DNA of 64,000 nt from JBCBSZ01 sp039185015 (GTDB lineage: Bacteria > Actinomycetota > Acidimicrobiia > Acidimicrobiales > Poriferisodalaceae), in assembly GCA_039185015.1 (NCBI GenBank), contig JBCDAU010000016.1:56254-120253 (forward strand). The letters run 5' to 3'. Shown here one piece after another: positions 10,829 through 18,958 of this stretch; within the stretch, counting starts at the first letter, position 1; every line of letters begins with the position of its first letter. Under the pieces are notes generated by a model. The model was not told where the DNA came from and ran no database searches. It worked only from the letters and a program-made list of their open reading frames with translations. The position numbers and the translations under genes were made by a program.

Positions 10829-11419
10829 TCAGCCGACGGCGTCGAGGAGGGCTCGGGACCGCGCGACCACGAGCTCGGTCGCGGCGGCATCGAAGGACGG
10901 GAGCGAGCTGTCGAGGAAGAGGTGGTCCTCACCGGCGTAGGTGAACACCTGGCCCAGGTCCGGACCGATCGAGGCGGCGAGCCCCCTCGCTGCGTCGAGA
11001 TCGCCCTCGCCGGCGAAGAACTCGTCACCGTCCATCCCGTGGATCTGGACCGGGACGCCGGCCGGCCACGGACCGAACGTCCACTCGCCGGTGATCGGCA
11101 CGCACGCCTCGTAGAGCAACGCTCCCCTGGCGGCCGGACTCGACTGAGCGAGCCGTTGGGCGCTGAGCACGCCGAGGGAGAGGCCGGCGAACACCAGCTC
11201 GTCGCCGCACTCCGCGATCGCGACCTCGACCCGCTCGTCGAGGACGTCGTCTCCGATCTCCTCCTTCAGCTCGAATCCGTCCTCGAGCGTCGAGGCGATC
11301 CGACCGCCGTAGAGGTCGGGGGTGTGGACGACGTGGGTGTCGCCGGCGAGGCGGCGGGCGAGCTCGCGGACCCCATCGGTGAGCCCCAGCACGTGATGGA
11401 ACACGACGACCTCGGCCAC
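10829..11419 (-). CDS. Dienelactone hydrolase family protein
   Basis: A 196-residue alpha/beta hydrolase. It starts at GTG (VAEVVVFHHVLGLTDGV). Further upstream in the same frame the sequence becomes random, so this start is preferred. The catalytic triad is Ser81 in GLSLG (Cys in classical dienelactone hydrolases), Asp130 in HGMDGDEF and His166 in GEDHLF. Length and order match the DLH family, which opens lactone or ester bonds in aromatic degradation. The Ser nucleophile suggests a general esterase. It is divergent from the nucleoside importer operon, and the 207-bp gap holds two palindromes. Confidence 0.82.
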   Translation of the reverse strand: MAEVVVFHHVLGLTDGVRELARRLAGDTHVVHTPDLYGGRIASTLEDGFELKEEIGDDVLDERVEVAIAECGDELVFAGLSLGVLSAQRLAQSSPAARGALLYEACVPITGEWTFGPWPAGVPVQIHGMDGDEFFAGEGDLDAARGLAASIGPDLGQVFTYAGEDHLFLDSSLPSFDAAATELVVARSRALLDAVG

Positions 11420-11536
11420 GGCATCAGCATCGCAGGCGCGGCCGTTCCCCGTTCGCTCGCCGCGCGATGAGCACTCGGCGTCCACACGACACGACACAGC
11501 GTGTCTGATACCGATCACATCGTGTTGCGTGTCTGG

Positions 11537-11550
11537 CCAGGAAGTCCTGG
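11537..11550. repeat. 14-bp inverted repeat in the importer upstream region
   Basis: CCAGGA-AG-TCCTGG followed by TTTTGGGG. It lies 77 bp before the lipoprotein start. It could be a minor operator or a weak terminator-like hairpin; sequence alone does not decide. Confidence 0.3.
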
Positions 11551-11579
11551 TTTTGGGGCCCAATCGCTTGCACTTCGTC

Positions 11580-11595
11580 CTGAAATCGATTTCAG
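11580..11595. promoter_or_regulatory. LacI-type operator candidate before the nucleoside importer
   Basis: CTGAAATCGATTTCAG is a perfect 16-bp palindrome with a central CG, matching the general LacI/GalR half-site pattern TGAAANCG. It ends 18 bp before the ribosome-binding site of the lipoprotein gene. It overlaps a weak promoter candidate (TTGCAC at 11568 and TTCAGT at 11591, 17-bp spacer), where a bound repressor would block transcription. A LacI-family gene closes the same cluster at 17263-18228. Confidence 0.65.
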
Positions 11596-11626
11596 TACTG
11601 AGCATTCCTGGACGGGGAGGTCCATC

Positions 11627-12760
11627 GTGAAGACCAGGAGCTCGTGGCTGGCGATCCTGCTCGCAGCCCTGCTGTTCGTCGCCGCCGCCTGCGGCGACTC
11701 CGACGACGGTGACGCCGGCGACGACACCGAGCCTGCGGCGGCGACGACCGAGGCGCCAGCCGACACCGAGGCACCAGCTGACACCGAGGCACCCGCCGAG
11801 ACGGAGGCGCCGGCCGAGACCGAGGCGCCCGCCGACGAGGCGCTGCTCGTCGCCTTCATGAGCAACCAGGCGGCGGGCGACCAGGGGCCGGTCGACGGCA
11901 TGATCGCCGGCCTGGAGGCCTCGGCGGCGGCCAACGGTCACGACACCCAGATCGTCGAGGCGCTCGACCCGGCGGCCTTCGAGACCCAGCTCCGCAACCT
12001 GGCCGACTCGGGCGCCGACATCATCATCACCACCTTCTTCGACTTGGGCGCCCTGCTCGAGGTCGTCGCACCCGACTACCCCGACACGATGTTCATCAGC
12101 GTCGTGGCGGCACCCTCGGAGCAGCCCAACGTGAACGTGGTCGACTACCAGTTCTTCAAGGGCGCGTTCCTCGCCGGCGTGTACGCGGCGACGCTCAGCG
12201 ACAGCGGCCAGCTCGGCTACATCGGCGGCGCACCCCTGCCCTTCGCTTGGGCCGACTTCAACGCCTTCACCGACGGCGCCCGCACCGTGAACCCCGACAT
12301 CGAGACGACCGCCACCTTCGCCGACGGGTTCGAGGATCCGGCCGGCGCCCGCGAGCTCGCCTCGGGGCTGTTCGCCGATGGCGCCGACGTGATCCTCACC
12401 GGCGCTGCGGCCGGCGATCTCGGCACCGTGGAGGCCGCGGTCGAGAACGACGGCATGGTCGTCGTCTCCTCCGACATCACGGCGCAAGGACCGAACAACG
12501 TGGCGCTGATCGTCGAGCTGGAGTGGGCCCTCACCATCCAGACCGAGATCGAGGACGTGCTCGCCGGCGAGGCCGGTCGGTACCGCCTCGCCGGGCCCGA
12601 GTCCGGCGAGGTCAGCTTCGAGGTCCCGCAGACGTTCCTCGACGGAGCCAGCGGTGATCGGGCCGCACGAGCCACCGAGGTCCTGCCCGAGCTGGAGTCG
12701 TTGGTGACGCAGCTCGTCGCCGGCGAGCTCGAGGTCGAGCAGGTCAGCGAAGAGCGCTGA
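11627..12760 (+). CDS. BMP-family lipoprotein, nucleoside ABC importer binding protein
   Basis: A 377-residue lipoprotein with a GTG start 6 bp after a GGGGAGG ribosome-binding site. The signal peptide ends in the lipobox AAAC with Cys22. A low-complexity linker of TEAPAD/TEAPAE units (about 37-65) tethers the domain to the membrane. The mature domain is BMP/PnrA-like: FMSNQAAGDQGPVDGM, then DIIITTFFDLGALLE and GAFLAGVYAATLS. The family binds purine nucleosides for ABC import. Together with the ATPase and two permeases downstream it makes a full importer of the BmpA-NupABC type. The upstream palindrome suggests control by the LacI regulator of the cluster. Confidence 0.88.
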   Translation: MKTRSSWLAILLAALLFVAAACGDSDDGDAGDDTEPAAATTEAPADTEAPADTEAPAETEAPAETEAPADEALLVAFMSNQAAGDQGPVDGMIAGLEASAAANGHDTQIVEALDPAAFETQLRNLADSGADIIITTFFDLGALLEVVAPDYPDTMFISVVAAPSEQPNVNVVDYQFFKGAFLAGVYAATLSDSGQLGYIGGAPLPFAWADFNAFTDGARTVNPDIETTATFADGFEDPAGARELASGLFADGADVILTGAAAGDLGTVEAAVENDGMVVVSSDITAQGPNNVALIVELEWALTIQTEIEDVLAGEAGRYRLAGPESGEVSFEVPQTFLDGASGDRAARATEVLPELESLVTQLVAGELEVEQVSEER

Positions 12761-12791
12761 GCCGTACACGAGCGAGCACCACGCCGACGCC

Positions 12792-14324
12792 GTGACGACC
12801 ACGACGAGTACGACCGCCGCTGACGCCGTCACCTGTGAGGGCGTCAGCGTGCGGTTCGGTTCGTTCGTCGCGGTCGACGACGTGTCGCTGCGGCTGCCCG
12901 CCGGGCGCATCCACGTCATCGTCGGCCAGAACGGTGCCGGGAAGACGACCCTCGCCCGCGTGCTCGCCGGGCTCCAGACCCGTGACGGCGGTCGGGTGCA
13001 CCTCAACGGCATCGAGCTCGTCGACGCCGACCGTGCGGTGGCCCGTGCGGCAGGGGTGGAGATGGTCCACCAGCACTCGGCGCTCGTTCCAGAGCTCACC
13101 GTCGCCGAGACGCTCGAGCTGAACCGGCCCGCTCATCGGTGGCGGCCGTTCCGCCGCGGTGACATCGAGCGCCGTTGGACCGGCGAGCTGACCGAGCGTG
13201 GGTTGGACATCGACGTCGCTCGCCGGGTCGGGGACCTGTCGGTCGAGCTCCGTCAGTCGGTCGAGATCGCCGCCACCGACCCCGGTGATGGGGGCGTGCT
13301 CATCCTCGACGAGCCGACGGCTGCGCTCCCCCCACAGCGAGTCGATGCGTTGTTCGAGCGGTTGCGCGAGATCAACGAGCGAGGAACGACCGTGATCCTC
13401 GTGCTCCACAAGCTGAGCGAGATCCGGAGGATCGCCGACACCGTGACGGTCCTCCGAACCGGGCGGATGGTGCTCGCTGCTGCGCCGATCACCTCCATCG
13501 ACGACACCGAGCTCGCCGAGCTCATCATCGGCTCGGCGTTCGTCGACGCCCCGGCGGCCTCGACGCCGACGGTCACCGATGGAGCCGGCCTCACGCTCCG
13601 GACGCTGCGGGCGACCCCGGCCGTCGGCGATCGAGACCTCGACGGTGTCGACCTCGACATCCCAGCCGGCAAGCTGACCGGGATCGCCGGCGTGGAGGGC
13701 AACGGCCAACGAACGCTGGTCGAGACGCTCGTCGGCCTGAGCACGATCCGCTCCGGAACGATCCACCGCGGTGCCGACGAGTGGACGACCCTCGACGTCG
13801 CCGCTCGACGTCGTCTCGGGCTCCGAGCGGTGCCCTTCGATCGGTTCGCCGAGGGCTCGGCCGAGGACCTGAGCCTCGCGATGAACCTCACGGCGTGGGA
13901 GGCGCCGCGCCATCGGCGCTGGAGGCGCCTGCCGTTCCTCGACACCGGCGCCATCCGGGCACGAGCACGTGAACGGCTCGAAGCGACGGGCGTCGCCTAC
14001 CAGGAGCTCGCTCAACCGGCCGGCTCGCTGTCCGGCGGCAACCTCCAGCGACTGATCCTGGCCCGGGAGCTCGACGGAGCCGAGGTGATGGTCGCTGCGC
14101 AGCCGACCCGGGGCCTCGACATCGACGGCACGAGCGTGGTGTGGCGTGCGCTCACCGAGCTCGCCGCCGCCGAGGTCCCCGTGCTCGTCGTCTCGTCCGA
14201 TCTCGACGAGCTGCTCGACCACTGCCACCGCATCGCCGTGATGCGATCGGGACGGATCGTCGCCGAACACGAGCGACCCTTCGACCGCGACGAGATCGGC
14301 CGCGACATGGTCGGCGCCGCATGA
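12792..14324 (+). CDS. Nucleoside ABC importer ATPase with two ABC domains
   Basis: A 510-residue tandem ABC ATPase of the sugar/nucleoside importer class (RbsA/NupA type). The first domain has Walker A GQNGAGKTT (45-53) and Walker B VLILDEP. Its signature is degenerate (LSVELRQ). The second domain has a non-canonical Walker A (GVEGNGQRT, no GKS/T) but an intact LSGGNLQ signature. One consensus catalytic site per pair is normal in this class. A GTG start is assumed, with no clear ribosome-binding site, so the start is uncertain by some residues. The stop overlaps the permease ATG. It powers import with the neighbouring lipoprotein and permeases. Confidence 0.9.
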   Translation: MTTTTSTTAADAVTCEGVSVRFGSFVAVDDVSLRLPAGRIHVIVGQNGAGKTTLARVLAGLQTRDGGRVHLNGIELVDADRAVARAAGVEMVHQHSALVPELTVAETLELNRPAHRWRPFRRGDIERRWTGELTERGLDIDVARRVGDLSVELRQSVEIAATDPGDGGVLILDEPTAALPPQRVDALFERLREINERGTTVILVLHKLSEIRRIADTVTVLRTGRMVLAAAPITSIDDTELAELIIGSAFVDAPAASTPTVTDGAGLTLRTLRATPAVGDRDLDGVDLDIPAGKLTGIAGVEGNGQRTLVETLVGLSTIRSGTIHRGADEWTTLDVAARRRLGLRAVPFDRFAEGSAEDLSLAMNLTAWEAPRHRRWRRLPFLDTGAIRARARERLEATGVAYQELAQPAGSLSGGNLQRLILARELDGAEVMVAAQPTRGLDIDGTSVVWRALTELAAAEVPVLVVSSDLDELLDHCHRIAVMRSGRIVAEHERPFDRDEIGRDMVGAA

Positions 14325-15382
14325 CCGCCCGGCTCGCGTCACTCGGGTGGCGCGTCGCTCCCGTCGCGATCGCGTTCGCGCTGGCGCTCGCGCTGTTCGC
14401 CGTGTCCGGGTTCGACGTGGGCGCCGTCCTCGACGGGACCGTCGAGGGGTCCGTCACCGGCCGCGGCGCCTTCGCCAACACCGTGCGCTGGACGATCCCG
14501 CTCGTGCTGATCGGCGTCGGGGTGGCCGTGGCACTGCGGGCCGGCGAGTTCAACATCGGCGGCCAGGGCCAGTTCCTCATGGGCCAGTGCGCGGCGGTCT
14601 GGGTCGGGCTGCGTTGGGACCTTCCGAACCCGTGGGCCTTCATCGTCGCCGCGCTCCTCGCGATCGTCGTCGGTGCCGCCTGGTCCGCCATCGCCGGCGT
14701 GCTGAAGATCACGCTCGGAGCGGACGAGGTGATCACGACGTTGATGCTCAACTTCATCGCGCTCCAGTTCGTGCAGTGGCTCACGACGGGCTCGCTCACG
14801 GATCCGCTCACGAGCGGCGACGCCGCCTCGACGGCCCGGCTCGACGAGAGCCTCCGCCTCCAGTCGTCGGGCGAGATCTCGTGGTCCCTCACGGTGCTCA
14901 CGCTCGTCGTCGTCGCGGCGATGTGGCTCCTGCTCGAGCGGACCTCACTGGGAACGAGCACGAAGCTGGTCGGCGCGAACCCGCTCGCCGCCACCTGGCA
15001 GGGCGTCGCCGTGGCCCGCGTCCGGATGAGCTCCTACCTCGTGGCCGGCGGCCTGGCTGGGCTCGCCGGCGCGACCGAGGTGTTCGGGCCGGCGGGCCGC
15101 GTCGTGACAGGAGCGACGCCGACGCTCGGTTTCACCGCCCTCGTCGTCGCCACGGTCGCGTCGCTGTCGATCATCGGCACCCTCGGCGCCGGACTGTTCT
15201 TCGGCGCGCTCCAGGCCGCCATCCTCTTCCTCCCGATCGTCACGGACCTCCCGCCTTCCGGCCTCCGCATCATCGAGGGCCTCGTCGCGCTGCTCATCAC
15301 CGCCCAGCTCGCCACGGTGGTCCGCTCGCGCCGCGCCCGGCCTCCGACGACGACGGACACGACAGCGGCAGGGACCGGCTGA
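14321..15382 (+). CDS. Nucleoside ABC importer permease 1
   Basis: A 353-residue permease of the BPD_transp_2 family with about nine to ten hydrophobic segments, starting at an ATG that overlaps the ATPase stop (ATGA). The family motif appears as AGEFNIGGQGQFLMG (about residues 78-92), with the coupling region TKLVGANPLAATWQGV. It forms the membrane channel as a heterodimer with the second permease. The last 30 residues are Arg/Thr-rich and cytoplasmic. Cognate to the BMP lipoprotein, so the likely substrates are purine or pyrimidine nucleosides. Confidence 0.9.
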   Translation: MTARLASLGWRVAPVAIAFALALALFAVSGFDVGAVLDGTVEGSVTGRGAFANTVRWTIPLVLIGVGVAVALRAGEFNIGGQGQFLMGQCAAVWVGLRWDLPNPWAFIVAALLAIVVGAAWSAIAGVLKITLGADEVITTLMLNFIALQFVQWLTTGSLTDPLTSGDAASTARLDESLRLQSSGEISWSLTVLTLVVVAAMWLLLERTSLGTSTKLVGANPLAATWQGVAVARVRMSSYLVAGGLAGLAGATEVFGPAGRVVTGATPTLGFTALVVATVASLSIIGTLGAGLFFGALQAAILFLPIVTDLPPSGLRIIEGLVALLITAQLATVVRSRRARPPTTTDTTAAGTG

Positions 15383-16266
15383 TGGCGGAGTTCATCGCCT
15401 CGACGTTGCGCTCCGGTACGCCGCTCGCGCTCGCCGGCGTCGGCGCGCTCTTCGCGGTCCGGGCCGGGATCTTCCACCTCGGCATCGAGGGCTTGATGCT
15501 GGCGAGCGCGTTCACAGCGGTCGCCGTCGCGCACGAGACGTCCTCGATCCCGCTCGCTCTCGCCGCCGCGCTCGTCGCCTCGGCGCTCCTGTCGGTCCTG
15601 TACTGGGCGTTGATGGAGCACCTCCGCGCCGATGCGGTCATCGCCGGTCTCGGGCTGACGACGTTGTGCGTCGGGGGCACCGCCTTCCTCCTCGACGCGA
15701 TCTTCGATCAACGCGGCCGCCTCGACTCCCCGGTCGGGCTGCCCCGGCCCGTGCGCGGTGCCGACGACGGGCTCGGTGCGTTCGTCACCGAGTGGTCGAT
15801 CCTCGGCTGGCTCACTCCGGTGCTGGTCGTCGCCGCGTGGATCGTGCTGCGTCGCAGCGGACTCGGCCTCCGGATCACGGCCGTCGGCACGTACGCCTAC
15901 GGTGCGCGCGCCGCCGGTGTCTCCGGGGCTCGGACCCGGCTCGCCGCCATGCTGCTCGCGTCCATCGGTGCCTCGCTGGCCGGTGTCGAGTTGGCGCTCG
16001 GCGGGCTGTCCGGGTTCTCGGAGAACATGACCGCCGGACGGGGGTTCATCGCGCTGGCTGCGGTGCTGCTCGGGCTGTCTCGCCCCTTCGGTACGGCGGT
16101 GTCGGCGTTCTTCTTCGGCGCCGCCGCCGCGATCGGCGTGTACACCCAGATCAACTCGTTCGACGCCCTCCCCCGCCCGTTCATCCTGATGATCCCGTTC
16201 GTGGTCACCATCGTCGCCGTGTCCGTTCGAGCTGCTGCCGAGAGCCGCTCGTCCGCAGCCCGCTGA
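15382..16266 (+). CDS. Nucleoside ABC importer permease 2
   Basis: A 294-residue permease whose ATG overlaps the previous stop in a TGATG junction. It has the BPD_transp_2 motif FHLGIEGLMLASAF (about 31-44), the coupling helix TAVGTYAYGARAAGVS and seven to nine hydrophobic segments. A second, shorter permease is standard for BMP-type nucleoside importers. The gene is followed after 9 bp by a hydrolase gene, so the operon probably extends further. Confidence 0.9.
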   Translation: MAEFIASTLRSGTPLALAGVGALFAVRAGIFHLGIEGLMLASAFTAVAVAHETSSIPLALAAALVASALLSVLYWALMEHLRADAVIAGLGLTTLCVGGTAFLLDAIFDQRGRLDSPVGLPRPVRGADDGLGAFVTEWSILGWLTPVLVVAAWIVLRRSGLGLRITAVGTYAYGARAAGVSGARTRLAAMLLASIGASLAGVELALGGLSGFSENMTAGRGFIALAAVLLGLSRPFGTAVSAFFFGAAAAIGVYTQINSFDALPRPFILMIPFVVTIVAVSVRAAAESRSSAAR

Positions 16267-16275
16267 GGAGTCACC

Positions 16276-17223
16276 GTGTCCGTAGAAGCCGATGAGCTGT
16301 GGCGATCGTTCCTCGCCTCCCGCAGCGACGACTTCGATCTCGACGACGAGCGGGCCGGGGTGGCCGCGGCCAGCGCCGAGCACCCGCGCCGGCCGGGTGT
16401 CGCCGAGACGAGCCGCATGATCGCCGGGCTGGAGGTCGTCGTCGCACGGCCCGAGCGGCCTCGGTCCGACCTGGTCGTGGTGTGGGTGCACGGCGGAGCG
16501 TTCACCGTCATGCGCGCGTCGAGCTACGCCGCGACGGCGGGCCACCTCGCCGGCGAGCTCGGCTGCGAGGTGCTGGTGCCCGACTACCCGCTCGCGCCCG
16601 AGGTGCGCTTCCCCGCCGCGCTCGACGAGCTCGACGACTGCTACCGGGCGGTGCTCGACGAGTCGGACGACGCAGAAGTGGTCCTGCTCGGCGATTCGGC
16701 GGGGGCGGCGCTGGTCGTCGGGCTGACGATGCGGCTGCGCGACCGCGGTGAGCCGCTGCCCTTCCTGTCCGTGCTCGTCTGCCCCTGGGTTGATCTCACG
16801 CTGACCAACCGCTCGCTGCGCGACAACGCCGAGCTCGACGCCGTGCTCGGCGCGGCGCCACTGGCGTTCCACGTCGACGCGTACCTCGGTGCCGACGTCG
16901 CGCCGGACGACCCGGAGGCCTCACCGTTCCACGGTGACCTGGGCGACCTCGGCAGCTTCGTGATCCAGGCCGCGGAGTACGACGTCCTGGTGGACGACGC
17001 CATCCGGTTCACCCGGCGAGCGCGCTCGGCGGGCACCGACGTCGAGCTCGAGATCGCCGCAGAGATGCCCCACAGCTATCAGTTCTTCACCGGGGTGATC
17101 CCGGAGGCCGACATGGCCCTCACACGCCTGGCCGCCACGATCGAGGAGCGACTCGGCCGCAGCGGTGGGACCGGAGCCGGGCAGGTGGCGCCGATGCGGA
17201 TCGCCCCGGACGATCGGCGGTAG
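16276..17223 (+). CDS. HSL-type alpha/beta hydrolase
   Basis: A 315-residue hydrolase with GTG start and a GAGGAG ribosome-binding site that overlaps the stop of the permease gene. The oxyanion motif is HGGAF (72-76). The triad is Ser141 in GDSAG, Asp236 in EYDVLVDD and His266 in MPHSYQFF, all in the order of the hormone-sensitive lipase (family IV) group. There is no signal peptide. Being translated with a nucleoside importer, it may deacylate the imported compound; this is an inference from position only. Confidence 0.85.
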   Translation: MSVEADELWRSFLASRSDDFDLDDERAGVAAASAEHPRRPGVAETSRMIAGLEVVVARPERPRSDLVVVWVHGGAFTVMRASSYAATAGHLAGELGCEVLVPDYPLAPEVRFPAALDELDDCYRAVLDESDDAEVVLLGDSAGAALVVGLTMRLRDRGEPLPFLSVLVCPWVDLTLTNRSLRDNAELDAVLGAAPLAFHVDAYLGADVAPDDPEASPFHGDLGDLGSFVIQAAEYDVLVDDAIRFTRRARSAGTDVELEIAAEMPHSYQFFTGVIPEADMALTRLAATIEERLGRSGGTGAGQVAPMRIAPDDRR

Positions 17224-17229
17224 CGTCGC

Positions 17230-17255
17230 CGGCATCGTGTCGCCGATCGATGCCG
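17230..17255. promoter_or_regulatory. Inverted repeat before the lacI-family gene
   Basis: CGGCATCG and CGATGCCG are perfect 8-bp arms separated by 10 bp, ending 7 bp before the regulator's ATG. It could be an autoregulatory site or a hairpin that hides the start region. It does not resemble the TGAAATCGATTTCA palindrome before the importer. Confidence 0.35.
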
Positions 17256-17262
17256 CTGCCTG

Positions 17263-18228
17263 ATGGGGATCACCATCTACGACGTCGCTGCGGGAGCGCA
17301 GGTGTCGCCGGCAACGGTCTCTCGCGTCCTCGCCGGTGGCGCATCGGTCGCCGCGGAGACCGAGGCCCGGGTCCGAGAGGTCATCGAGCGGCTCGGCTAC
17401 CGACCCGATCGCGTCGCGCAGTCGCTGCGCCGCCAGCGGTCGGGCACCATCGGGCTCGCGATCCCCGCCGAGCAGCACCACGCCGGCCAGGCGATCATCG
17501 GCCGATTGAGCCAACGGCTGGCCGAAGCCGACCTGTCGCTGATGGTGGCCACCACCGACCGCCGCCCGGCAGGACCCGAGCTCGATCGACTCGTCGCGCA
17601 GCGGGTGGACGCGCTCATCGTCGTCCGCGACCGCATCGCCCAGGAGCTCCCGAGCCCCGAGGGCGTCCCCGTGCTGGCGCTCGACAGCGGGCGTAGCGAC
17701 CTGCCCGTCGACACGATCCGGATCGACCACGCCGCCGGCATCCGGCAGGCGGTCCGGTTCATGGTCAACGAGGGGGCGAGCCGACTCGTCTACATCGGCG
17801 AGGGGACCGAGTCGGTCATCGGGGCCGACCAGCTGGCCGGCTACGCGGAGGCGACCGCCGAGCGCGACGTGGCCAACGCCGCGCTGCGGCTGGGTCCCCG
17901 CACGGCGCAGTTCGCCCGAACGGAATTCGAGCGTCTGCGGGCCGGCGATCAACCGCCCGACGCCTACATCTGCGGCTCGGATCTGGTCGCGGCGGCGATC
18001 AACGCCTCGCTCCCGGTCGAGACCACGCCGGACCGGCCCTACATCGTCGGCTACGGCGCACATCCGTGGGTCGCCATGCTGCGACCCGTGCTCTCGACGG
18101 TCCGCCTGCCGATCGACGAGCTGGTCGACGAGGCGGTTCGCGTGCTCCAGCAACGACTCGACGGGCTCCGGACCGAGCCCGTCGACATCGCGCTCCCACC
18201 GAGCCTCATCCTCGGCGAGACGAGCTGA
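17263..18228 (+). CDS. LacI-family transcriptional regulator
   Basis: A 321-residue repressor-type protein. The N-terminal helix-turn-helix is clear (ITIYDVAAGAQVSPATVSRV, residues 3-22), followed by the hinge helix GYRPDRVAQSLRRQ. A periplasmic-binding-protein-like effector domain covers about 60-320 (IGLAIPAEQ, RRPAGPELDRLV, GADQLAGYAEA). It ends the importer cluster. The likely effector is a nucleoside or related ligand imported by the transporter, and the palindrome at 11580-11595 is its most plausible operator. Both points are inferred from neighbourhood and the known CG-centred operators of this family. Confidence 0.9.
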   Translation: MGITIYDVAAGAQVSPATVSRVLAGGASVAAETEARVREVIERLGYRPDRVAQSLRRQRSGTIGLAIPAEQHHAGQAIIGRLSQRLAEADLSLMVATTDRRPAGPELDRLVAQRVDALIVVRDRIAQELPSPEGVPVLALDSGRSDLPVDTIRIDHAAGIRQAVRFMVNEGASRLVYIGEGTESVIGADQLAGYAEATAERDVANAALRLGPRTAQFARTEFERLRAGDQPPDAYICGSDLVAAAINASLPVETTPDRPYIVGYGAHPWVAMLRPVLSTVRLPIDELVDEAVRVLQQRLDGLRTEPVDIALPPSLILGETS

Positions 18229-18374
18229 GCCAGCCCGCGAGGGTCGGCTGACATCGCCGTCAGCGGACCTTGCCGGTCTCCTTGCAGTTCCCCACCGGAG
18301 TCGTTGTCACTCGCCCTGGATCGTGGTCCCCGTCGGAACGAACCGACGCAGACACACGACACAGGAGCACGATC

Positions 18375-18857
18375 ATGAACATCCGCAAGCCCCTCATCGC
18401 CGGTGTGGCACTGACCGGTCTGGTCATCGGTGGCGCCGGTGTGGCCGCTGCCGAGCGCGGCAGCGACAGCGAGGCGGACGCCGAGGACACCGCATCCGCG
18501 CTCGACGTCCAGCTCGAGAACGAGGACGGCACCGACGACGGGCGCGACGGCGACCGGGGTCGCCGGGGCCGGGGTGCGCGGTTCTCCACGGCGGCCGAGG
18601 CGATCGGCATCACGGTCGAGGACCTCCGCGCCGAGCTGCAGACCGGCGCCACCGTCGCCGACGTGGCCGAGGCCAACGGGGTCGACGTGCAGGACGTGAT
18701 CGACGCCATGGTCGCCGGCGTCGAGGAGCGGCTCGAGATGAAGGTTCAGGACGGGCGCCTCACCGAGGAGGAGGCTGCCGAACGTCTCGAGGACAAGACC
18801 GAGCGCATCACCGATCGCGTCAACGGCGTCGAGGACGAGGGGGGTGACGAGGCCTGA
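18375..18857 (+). CDS. Small exported acidic protein
   Basis: A 160-residue protein with an AGGAG ribosome-binding site 7 bp before the ATG. The signal peptide is MNIRKPLIAGVALTGLVIGG ending near AAAE (about residue 27). A highly charged Asp/Glu/Arg linker follows (28-68). The C-terminus has helical repeats: AEAIGITVEDLRAELQTGAT and VADVAEANGVDVQDVIDAMV, then an acidic amphipathic tail (ERLEDKTERITDRVNG). Such IGITVEDL/VAEANGVD repeats occur in small secreted proteins of many actinobacteria without known function. It converges with putA and shares a hairpin terminator with it. Confidence 0.75.
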   Translation: MNIRKPLIAGVALTGLVIGGAGVAAAERGSDSEADAEDTASALDVQLENEDGTDDGRDGDRGRRGRGARFSTAAEAIGITVEDLRAELQTGATVADVAEANGVDVQDVIDAMVAGVEERLEMKVQDGRLTEEEAAERLEDKTERITDRVNGVEDEGGDEA

Positions 18858-18913
18858 TCAGGAGCTCCCACAGGACGGGCCGATCGACCGCACCAACCGA
18901 TCGGTACCCAGCG

Positions 18914-18945
18914 ACGGCCACCGGGTTCCCGCTCCCGGTGGCCGT
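18914..18945. terminator. Bidirectional hairpin terminator
   Basis: Perfect 12-bp arms ACGGCCACCGGG and CCCGGTGGCCGT around an 8-base loop, between the convergent small exported protein gene and putA. Confidence 0.75.
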
Positions 18946-18958
18946 GGCGCGCGCCCGG

